Assembly (NCBI GenBank): GCA_964017195.1
Contig: OZ024889.1
Location: 51,745,418-51,809,417, forward strand
Length of the DNA: 64,000 nucleotides
From: Siderastrea radians
Taxonomy: Eukaryota > Cnidaria > Anthozoa > Scleractinia > Rhizangiidae
Direction of reading: 5' to 3'
The position numbers were made by a program, and so were the translations under genes. Positions 32,918-42,259 of the stretch are shown here, piece after piece. Numbering within the stretch: position 1 is the first letter of the stretch; every line of letters starts with the position of its first letter. The notes beneath the pieces were generated by a model. The model worked only from the letters and a program-made list of their open reading frames with translations. It had not been told where the DNA came from and made no database searches.

Positions 32918-35430
32918 AATACCCGGCGCCAGTTGTGAAATTTTCAATTTCTTCATATTTTCCCTAAATAAACCCTTTAGTGAGTTATTTTCGAAAATAC
33001 AATTAAAAGTTCCTAAAGCGCTTACGTTTCTTCAAAATCGAACAAAGTCTGAAAATCGCCATTTTGGCTTGCCGCCGCCATCAAAAAAAGGGTAAAATGG
33101 TGCATTTTCTTTTCGCTCGTACAGCTAAACGCGGTAATGTTTACCGATGTGCTTTTAACAAATCATAACACCATTCCTGCTCTTTCCAAAACTGTAGTTT
33201 TTTTGGGAAAATCTTTTAAATTTTGTATCTTTCTAGCTGTTTTAACTACCCCGCTCTAAGCGCTTCAGCGGATAAGCAAATTTTAGCTAATTTCTAAACC
33301 ATAGAAAGCCCACTGGTACATTGATTTTCAAGCCGAAACTACAATGGTCTGTAAGCTTATACTTCATATTATGCTGTGTGAAAATTTCTTCCGCGGCCCG
33401 ACAAAAGTGTCCCGCTGAGAGATGGAAACGATGAGTCAATTTTGGCAAAGCGACCAATTTGTACTACAAACAAACGTCACTATAAATAAACCCAACATCA
33501 ATCAAAAATCAGCTCAGAAAACCTTCTGCAGTTCAATATCAGACATCATACACACTGTAACTTAAAATACTTTTTATTTTAACGAAAAAAACATCCTACC
33601 TTTAGGTATTCGTCGTAAAATAGATGCTAAAAGAAGAAGCTTTGATTCTAGCTTTCGTTATCCGACACCGAATAAATTACATCTCAACCACATGTCGAAA
33701 AGTCAATGCAATCATCTGTTCGTCACACAAGGGTCGTATTTGAGTATTTCCCTCCTTGTACTGCAAAATAACATGTTTTATAGCAAGGAAATTAACTTAT
33801 TATCTTGAAAAGTTAACATTCCTGGTACTTTAAGCGTTCTTAAAAACGAACATCTGTTTCCACTCGCTTACATTTGCGTGACAAGAATTCGCTTGCTGCT
33901 AAAGCGGCAAACTGTATCGAAAAGATAAAATGCAGTTTTCAATAGATTAAAACTGCTCATCGTAGGGAATATATTGCAGAATTTGCGTTGACTAGTTACT
34001 GGCAGCGAGGAGGACTTAAAGTGCTAAAAATAAAACAGTGACAGACTAGTGAAAGCCAGTCATTTGAAATTAATTTCCAGGCAGTCTGTCCAACTGAAAT
34101 ACCCTTGTTCTGAGAGAACACAACAAAGTCTAACGTGGTTAAACTTACCAAAGGTGGTTGAAGGATGATCAACTTGACTGTTAGTATTCTGGTAAAATAA
34201 TAGGAATGTGTTTCTTGCCTAGCTAGTACTAGTTTTAAGACGGCCATGTCAAAGAGCCTGTCGTGACAAAATTTGTTTTAGCGTGATTGGGGATTGGGGC
34301 GAACGCCGGGGAGGGGGTGGGGCTAAGGGGAAGGTAGGGCTTTCGGAGAGAAAAATATGCAGGTGTCACACTAAAGGCTACATTACTGAAATGATGTGAA
34401 TAAAGAAAGTTACAATGCACATTGATATTTTTGTCTGTATTCCCGTTGTCATTTTTATAATAACGTTAATCGACAATGATCCCCTAACCAGTGATTTAAA
34501 CAAAATTGATATTTTAAAAAATCTATTTGTATACATATAGTCTGCCACACTAATTGTTTTGCTGTAACCTGAATCGAAAGTAAGAAATAATTTGTATAAA
34601 ATCATTTGTCTTTCGTAAACCCTTCCTGTTGTGGTAAAATTTGTTTTTCGGCCCACGGCATGAGCTTTACAAATCAATCTTGCAGTGTTATTGTGTGGTC
34701 TTTACTCCACAGAGCAACTACAGCAATCTACTAATTCTTAAAGAAGAAAAATGTAGGGTACATTTCTCCGTACTGGTGGGGTTGGTGCTTGAAGTTCCAA
34801 GGCAACCCCACCTTTAGCTTTTATATTTCCTCAAGAGAAAATAAAGAAACAGAGAGGGACAGTAAGAGCGTTGGTTGGGATATGTCAATTCCACAAAAGT
34901 TATTTATAGACTGGCTTTTCAACGGGTCTGTTTTCTGAAACGTCCGCATAAATACCATTTTCCTTGTTTTTCGAAGTCGTTTTCATCGACAAAACGTACC
35001 ACCACTTGGTCCGCCATTACAAGCAAAATTTTGAATGGATATTCAAACGCCAGATCGAGGTTGCCTTTATGCGGACGTCCGGAAAACAGACTTCCGTTCC
35101 AAATGGCCATCTAAAAATAACTTTACCGAACTTGACACATCCCAAAGCCTGGACTGACAGTGTCCCTCTCTGTCCCCTTATTTTCTCTTGATTTCCTACT
35201 TTAAACTAAGGCACACAGATCGTACTGATCGACAACAATAGGGTGCGTGATATGAGGGGAGGAAAGCACGGTGTCTCTGGCTGTAGAGAAGTTAACTTGC
35301 TCTTCCACCGCGAGCACATCTTGCTCCGTCACCTGCACGTCTTACTGACACGCTTCCGCTGCCAAACGAGAGAGGAAGGATGAAATTTGCTGGGCAAACA
35401 ACCTCTCACCATTTGGGCCCGACAACATCG
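32918..35430. repeat. Left arm of a 5.7-kb inverted repeat
   Basis: It pairs in reverse with about 36510-38660. Shared mirrored blocks include cccggcgccagttgtgaaat, gaccattcc-type runs near 33170, cgctctaagcgcttcagcgg, the G-rich tract near 34300 and gcacacagatcgtactg near 35215. This arm carries an extra 360-bp transposon (34831-35190). No coding content beyond the tail of the broken C2H2-family gene at its inner end. Confidence 0.8.
34831..35190. mobile_element. Foldback MITE inserted in the left arm
   Basis: Termini TCAAGAGAAAATAA and TTATTTTCTCTTG are inverted, with atttcc on both sides (34825-34830 and 35191-35196). Inner segments around gtctgttttc and gaaaacagac also pair, so the whole element folds. 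The opposite arm near 36738 has one uninterrupted tatttcc, an empty site, showing that insertion followed the inverted duplication. Confidence 0.75.
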
Positions 35431-36139
35431 GGGTCTAGTTTCTTCCCGGTGCCTTGACCGATGTCAAATTTGACTTTTAGGTAAGACGTAGGTAAAACGT
35501 TGCTTGACTTTGAATTTATTATTCCTTGGAATAATCAATTGCACAATTTCGAGTTTGGCGATGGGGAACTAAATGTGGTATGGCGAGCGTATGGCATTGT
35601 TTCAGGGAAGCGTTTTGTGGTGGACAAAACTACAGGTCAGTCGCTTTACGTTTGTTATTTTATGATTTTAGAAAGGTAGTATGTTGGTATTAAATAGTGT
35701 CCTTCGCAGCCGTTTTTAGGGTAGTCAAGGGTCACGCAACATGGGGAGGAGCGTTGCGTGACCCTTGACGACCCTAAAAACGGCTGCGAAGGAGACTAGG
35801 TATTAAAGGGCTCTATAACTGTTTTATTTACTAGAAAACGAACTTTGAGATGAAATTACATACAAAAACGTCTTTATAAATTAAAGTCAAGCAACGTTTT
35901 ACCCTAGGGTGTACAAGGCAGGGGGCCTTGGATGGCACTCCAATGACATTTCAATTTTTTTCACTCTGTTATTAAATCACTTATTCTTTACCATTGGTAC
36001 AGTAATTTAATCCAAAGTTGTTATTTATCGCAGATGTAAACTAAAGTTGGTTCTCCGCTCCGTTTTCAAACGGTCATTTTAAAACGATATCCACGGTCAG
36101 GCAGCCCAGGCAATCAAGCACAGAAACAACCGATATTCC
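35431..36139. other. Spacer of the inverted repeat
   Basis: Mostly unassigned sequence, apart from the 104-bp hairpin transposon at 35695. The phrase gtaaaacgttgcttgac (about 35491) recurs inverted at about 35886. Confidence 0.4.
35695..35798. mobile_element. 104-bp hairpin MITE
   Basis: Two 46-base arms (tagtgtccttcgcagccg...cacgcaac and its complement) differ at only two positions around a 12-base loop (atggggaggagc). The flanks are a perfect 9-bp duplication ggtattaaa (35686-35694 and 35799-35807). It has no coding capacity. A transcript would form a long stable hairpin, so small-RNA production is conceivable (inference). Confidence 0.85.
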
Positions 36140-36690
36140 TCAAGTTCGTAGCACTCCTGCTTTGCCCAGTACTGGAGATTTGTTCTCGTGTCCACAAGAG
36201 GGCTGTGTACGTGTGTTCCAACGACTCTACTATTGAACGGCACCTTTCCCTGGAAGCCTGCAAGCTGTCCCCTGAAAAGTACTGATTGCGTCTTAGACCT
36301 TGCAAAACAGGAGTACGCCTCTCACCTTCAGGAAGGTACACTCCTTGTGCCTTCGTTACAAGTCCCAGCCTGGTATGTGTCAGCCGACAACGACCAAGGC
36401 TACAAGGACGACTGGGCCTCAGGCTGAAAGATTTAGGGACGCGCAGAAGTCTTAACTGGCAACGGGAAGAAAGTAGACCCCTGTGTTGCGCCAAAGAAAT
36501 GCGTCGAGCTCCCGGTCCAAATGGTGAGAAGCTGTTTGCCGTAACGAAATTCTATCCGCCAAGCAAATTTCATCCTTCTTCTCTCGTTTGGCAGCGAAAG
36601 CTTGTCAGCAAGAAGTGCAGGTGACGGAGCAAGATGTTCTCGCGGTAGAAGACTGAAGTTAACTTCTTTACAGCCAGAGACACCTTCCCT
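36140..36690 (+). pseudogene. Broken fragment of a cnidarian C2H2-containing protein family
   Basis: Pieces in several frames are in order: LFSCPQEGCVRVFQRLYY (a C2H2-finger beginning, about 36180), ERHLSLEACKLSPEKY in the next frame, LDLAKQEYASHLQEGTLLVP, then PNGEKLFAVTKF and AKQISSFFSRLAAK with an acidic tail ending near 36660. From memory the order resembles uncharacterised cnidarian proteins with one C2H2 finger and a KQ..SFFSRLA tail; function unknown. Several frameshifts and stops make it a pseudogene. The inner end of the left arm (about 35240-35430) carries an inverted copy of its last 200 bp. Confidence 0.5.
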
Positions 36691-38660
36691 CATATCACCC
36701 ACCCACCAGTACGATCTGTGTGCCTTCGTTAAAAGCAAGGAAATATAAAAGCTAAAGGTGGAGTTGCCTTGGGACTTCAAGCACCAACACCCCCCCCCCC
36801 CCCCCAGTACGGAGGAATGTACCCTAAATTTCTCTTCTTTAAGAATTAGTAGATTGTTGTAGTTGCTCTGTGGAGTAAATTTAAAAAGACCACACAATAA
36901 CACTGCAAGATTGATTTGTAAAGCTCATCCCGTGGGCCAAAAAACAAATATTACCACAACAGGAAGGGTTTTATGAAAGAGAAATGATTTTATACAAATT
37001 ATTTCTTACTTTCGATTCAGGTTACAGTAAAACAGTTAGTCTGGCAGACTATATGTATACAAATTGATTTTTTAAAATAAAAATTTTGTTTATATCACTG
37101 GTTAAGGGATCATTGTCGATTAACGTTATTATAGAAATAACAACGGGAATACAGACAAAAATATCAATGTGCATTGTAACTTTCTTTATTCATATCATTT
37201 CAGTAATGTAGCCTTTAGTGTAACACCTGCATATTTTTCTCTCCGAAAGCCCTACCTTCCCCTTAGCCCCACCCCCTCCCCGGCGTTCGACCCAATCCCC
37301 AATCACGCTAAAACAAATTTTGTCACGACAGGCTCTTTGACATGGTCGTCTTAAAACTTATAGTACTAGCTAGGCAAGAAACACATTCCTATTATTTTAT
37401 CAGAATACTAACAGTCAAGTTGATCATCCTTAAACCACCCTGGTAAGTTTTACCATGTTAGACTTTGTTGTGTTTTCTCAGAACAAGGGGATTTTGGGCA
37501 GACTGCCTGCAAATTAATTTCAAATGACTGGCTTTCACTAGTCTGTCACTGTTTTAGTTTTAGCACTTTAAGTCCTCCTCGCTGCCAGTAACTAGTCAAC
37601 GCAAATTCTGCAATATATTCCCTACGATGAGCAGTTTTAATCTATTGAAAACTGCATTTTATCTTTTCGATACAGTTTGCCGCTTTAGCAGCAAGCGAAT
37701 TCTTGTCACGCAAATGTAAGCGAGTGGAAACAGATGTTTGTTTTTAAGAACGCTTAAAGTACCAGGAATGTTAACTTAAGATAACTTAAGATAATAAGTT
37801 AATTTCCTTGCTATAAAACATGTTATTTTGTAGTAGAAGGAGGGAAGTACTCAAATATGATTGCATTGACTTTTCGACATGTGGTTGAGATGTAATTTAT
37901 TCGGTGTCGGATAACGAAAGCTAGGATCAAAGCTTCTTCTTTAAGCATCTATTTTACGACGGATACCCAAAGGTAGGATGTTTTTTTCATCAAAATAAAA
38001 AGTATTTTAAGTTACAATGTGTATGATGTCTGATATTGAACTGTAGAAGGTTTTCTGAGCTGATTTTTGATTGATGTTGGGTTTATTTATAGTGACATTT
38101 GTTTGTAGTACAAATTGGTCGCGTTGCCAAAATTGACTCATCGTTTCCATCTCTCAACGGGACACTTTTGTCGGGCCGCGGAAGACATTTTCACACAGCA
38201 TAATATGAAGTATAAGCTGAAAGACCATCGTAGTTTGGGTTTGAAAATCAATGTACCAGTGGGCTTTCTATGGTTTAGAAATTAGCTAAAATTTGCTTAT
38301 CCGCTGAAGCGCTTAGAGCGGGGTAGTTAAAACAGCTAGAAAGATACAAAATTTAAAAGCTTTTCCCAAATAAACTACAGTTTTGGAAAGAGCAGGAATG
38401 GTGTTATGATTTGCTAAAAGTACATTGGTAAACATTACCGCATTTAGCTGTACGAGCGAAAAGAAAGTGTACCATTTTACTTTTGTTTTGATGGCGGCGG
38501 GAGGCCAAAATGGCGATTTTCAGACTTTCCTCGATTTTGAAAAAACTAAAGTGCTTTTGGAACTTTTAATTGTATTTTCGAAAATAACTCACTAAAGGGT
38601 TTATTTAGGCAAAATATGAAGAAATTGAAAATTTCACAACTGGCGCCGGGTTTTCGATGC
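36510..38660. repeat. Right arm of the 5.7-kb inverted repeat
   Basis: Reverse complement of 32918-35430, without the transposon at 34831-35190 and with an expanded C run at 36789-36806. Differences from the left arm are scattered substitutions and small indels, so the arms are old and independent. Confidence 0.8.
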
Positions 38661-38930
38661 TCTTAATAACCGTTTCCACACTCAAATCTAAACAATTCAC
38701 GTGAATGCAGTCGCAAGGTTAATTCTGCAACAAATAAAGGAACAAAACACAAAATACGCAAACTCGGCGTAACAAAGCAAAGATACGAAAAATATTTACC
38801 AAAAAGTATGCTGTCGGCCGGTGGCTTAGCAGTAAATATCGTGCAAGGTTTTGCCCATTCGTGCAAGGAAAGAATACCCGCGATATGCTAATTTATATAT
38901 ATATAGCCGGCGCACGCGCAGGGGTAGCGT

Positions 38931-39012
38931 CGAAAACGAAGACCCCTAAAACGAAACACCCATTCGAAAACGAAGACCCACTCGAAAATGAAGACCCACT
39001 CGAAAACGAAGA
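38931..39012. repeat. 18-bp minisatellite
   Basis: About four and a half units of cgaaaacgaagacccact. A frame through it would encode a Glu/Asn/Asp-rich repeat, with no sign of a real gene. Confidence 0.8.
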
Positions 39013-39817
39013 ACTAAAAAGGACACAAGATAGAAGGATATAGACGGATGTGTAAGCGAAAAACGGCTAGACTCACAAGTATCCATTTTGGCACATTTCT
39101 ATTCTAGAAAGCAGTCAGGAGCATATAACATGGGATCTTGATTACAGCAACAAACTTCTCCCAAGAAAGGTTTGAATTGCTTTGTCCACGTGTGATGGAA
39201 AAGCTGTCGCCTGACTCCAATGGAAAAACCGAGGACAAGGGCAGAAATCAGTCACCCAGCTGGTTTAAGGAAAAATGTGAGGTCCCCCCTCCCACCCTTG
39301 TCTTCTCCAATTAAAGCGTTTTAGGGAGTATACGGGTGTACTTATCATCAAGCTAAACAAGAAATCGATCAATAAATCAATTATGATTGCATCAATGTTA
39401 CTAAAACAGTCAATACTACAGTTTTAGTTACAATACTTATAACATCACAGAGATCTACTTATCATTAAATCTACCCTATCAGTATCTTTAATTTTACAAT
39501 ACGTTGCCAATATCAAGTGGGAAAAGCTTAGGAATACAAAAATTAAAAGTCATTGAAAGCACTGCATATGGCAAGAGGTAGTAAAATCCACAGTCCAATA
39601 GCTCACGTTTCTCAAGGCATTTGTAAACGTTTTCCAACATATTACCAGCACATACGTGTAAAGCCTTCTAACAACCGGTTGCGATCACATCTACAACAAG
39701 CTTTATTTAACTAATACACTCACTTATATACTACTTACATATGACTATTTATGAGCGTTGGCCGATACAGATTCCAAAGTACATTCTGCACATTGTAATT
39801 CATAAATTGACACATTC
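39013..39817. other. No supported gene
   Basis: AT-rich, no frame or repeat that I can support. Confidence 0.3.
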
Positions 39818-40085
39818 TAGAGCAGTTTTCAATTGAGTGTCGAAAGTAATGTTGTGTTTGCTTTGGTTTTGCATTACTAGGCTCTCTGATTGGTTGAAAA
39901 ATCTCGCGCCACTTTCTCAACCAATCAGGCGTAAAACCAAAACCAATCGTGACTTGCTCGCACGCCAACTGCTTGTATTTGCTTTGATTTCTGATTGGTT
40001 CATTTTGTGTTTTGTCCTCGTTGTGATTGGTCAGAATAATTACTTTGGTTTTTTGTTTTACGACACTCATTTGAAAACCGCTCTA
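39818..40085. mobile_element. TA-flanked MITE family, copy 1
   Basis: Ends TAGAGCAGTTTTCAA and TTGAAAACCGCTCTA. The interior is rich in CCAATCA / TGATTGG. The same family appears at 45318-45608 and 56981-57264, where the copies are in the opposite orientation to this one. TA at the borders suggests a Tc1/mariner-type element (inference). Confidence 0.7.
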
Positions 40086-41565
40086 TCGAGCTCACGACAC
40101 TACTTAAAACGCCCTTCAACTGTATTTGACGGACGAAAACGTCACCCTGGTGGCCATGGAGATACGAGGCCTACAAAAAAACGGGTATAAAAACAAACAT
40201 TCTGAGACCTGGCCTATACACTGGTGGCCTCCACCAAGGCAGCCAGATAAGTACCCAGGCATTTTCCTTCCGCTCACTTGACTTGGTGCGATATGTCATG
40301 ACATCACCGAATGAGTCGCCCGGTGTTCTTGCGGTATGCCATTTGGTGACGTCACATTTCACGCTGAGTCGAGTAAGCGGGAAATGAATGGCTGGGTCCT
40401 AGGCTGCAAGGCAGACTTTCTTCCTGGCGCTGCAATCGTTTTTCACTCCCTGGTTGCGCGACATTTGGGGCAAACGCATTTGCCCACAACTTTCCGGCTG
40501 CTAAAAAGCAACAAAAGTGAACAAAAAAAAAACCTGGAAACTCTTGCAACGGAGGCTACTTCAGCCACTAATAACGAGGAATGTCCCGAGGTATGCGGTC
40601 AGTGGGGGTTCAGAGTTTCTAATAATGGGGCGGAGGGGGAGGGGCAGGGGAAGGAATGGATCCAGGGGAAAATTATTTTAGAGTAGAAGAACTTTCCGTA
40701 GTTCAGATCTTATTGTTATTCAGCACAAGGAGGGGTGTGACGCTGCCATTTTGATCCCGGCGGCAAAGGGCAAGGATCAGTGCACGTGTTAAAGTTCTAA
40801 GAGCACTGAACCAACACTAAGCCACTTGGACGAGTAAAGAGCCCACCAAATCACACGAAAGTTAAAAACTTAATGCTTTAAGTTTAGCTGACTGAGTTAT
40901 TTACGTCTCGCCTTGTCCGTGCAATTGATCATCCGTCCTGTGTAAAACCTGCAAGAAAAAGAAACGATGTATGCATAAAGTTAACGAAAATTTACTCACC
41001 GATAATAAAGGGTGACGGGTAATTAGGCCCTACAATGTACGTTAAGGCTTTTATTTTTAGCAATGCTTAAATTAAGTGATTTGAGAGATAATGGTTATTA
41101 GTAAAAGTATCAGTGATAAGGAAACAACAGACTTCGGCGATCGATAAGAAAAACCTAAGAAAAAAAAGCACGATACACTCAAGTCGACGCTTTAAGATTT
41201 TGTTGTTACTGTCGAGCAGTAAATTAAGATCACATGGTGTTGGAAAAGAAAGAGATGAAGAGGAAATCGAAGAAACCTTGGATATCAAAGGAGTGGAAGG
41301 ATTATGAGAAGTGTGAATAGAATGCAAGAGACGGTTTGCTGCGTTATTACTCGTTATTTGAACTCATGCGACATGTGCACTCGTTAAGCTGTTTTTGAAT
41401 TACTAACGTCAACCACTTTAAAAGAAAGTAATTTTGGTGGATAGAAATTTATGTAACAACTAATTTTAGAGACTCGCCGAAAAAGTTGCTACATTCGCTA
41501 AAAATAAAGTTTCGCAAAAATAATAACCCTATATGTAGGGTAGGGTTACTATACTGTAGGCTGGG
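40086..41565. other. No supported gene
   Basis: A 116-codon frame at 40336-40686 has no domain, a Gly/Glu-rich end from a purine tract, and no splice context; I treat it as chance. No other structure is seen. Confidence 0.3.
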
Positions 41566-41900
41566 ATCCCGGGGGAGTACTCCTTACATAAGCCAAATCG
41601 GCAAAGGATGTAGTTTTCGAGCGATTTTGGTATGAAATAGGGTAAGGTTTGCGCGTTCGGGTCTGGAATTTGGTACGGTTTTTAGAAGAAGGTACATTTT
41701 TATTGTCATCATATTAATACCTTAGTGCCTTTTTAATACCTTCTCAAATGTCTACACAAACCAAGACAGTTCCTGGGTAGCTGCAGTACTTCTGAAACAG
41801 GGTAGGGAAAATGACATATTTTGGTCTGACATAGGGTAAGGGTTCCAAGAAGTGCGCCGCACACCCCACTCAAATTTTCGGGGAGTACCCCTCGGGATGG
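41566..41900. repeat. Dispersed repeat with gggagtacycc ends
   Basis: cccgggggagtactcc near 41570 and ggggagtacccctcggg near 41890 are inverted ends. Inside, agggtaaggtt, agggtagggaaaatgac and agggtaagggtt recur. It resembles but is distinct from the 24413/51099 family. Confidence 0.5.
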
Positions 41901-42259
41901 GATAGCCGTAGAGACTGTATGGGTTGGAGCAGATTTATCTTTAACGGTCGATGTTTACATTGTGTTACTGTGATACTAAATCGGTTTCAATCCGCTGGGT
42001 CCCGAATGCGCCTAAATAGTCTGCCGTAAGGAAAGATAATGGAAAGATCATTGGTTGACAAATTCGCCGGAGAATGCGTTGCTCGTCACTAACTTCAATT
42101 CTTAGCACAAGTGCTTTTTAGCGGTATGGCTCTCTTGGCACATTTGCCAAAATATTAAAATAGACGTCTTAGGCTTTCATGACATTCAAATGCTTCTCAA
42201 ATACTAGTTATATTACTACCTGAACATTGATTATTCCAGCATTACCAAAACTAACCTTT
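41901..42259 (-). other. 3' flank of TPR-CHAT 3
   Basis: 42121-42259 matches the 3' flank of TPR-CHAT 2 (25548-25630 plus 26110-26148), where a LINE fragment splits it. It therefore probably contains the shared 3' UTR. Confidence 0.45.

Noticed and set aside
36114..36494. 126-codon minus-strand frame rich in Arg/Leu/Ser
   Set aside because: Antisense shadow of the C2H2-family fragment, whose motifs are on the plus strand.
31283..38660. Inverted repeats as an assembly artefact
   Set aside because: Arms differ at many sites and one arm has its own transposon insertion. Read support would still be worth confirming.
40336..40686. 116-codon plus-strand frame
   Set aside because: No domain or splice context. 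Gly/Glu composition at the end reflects a purine-rich tract.
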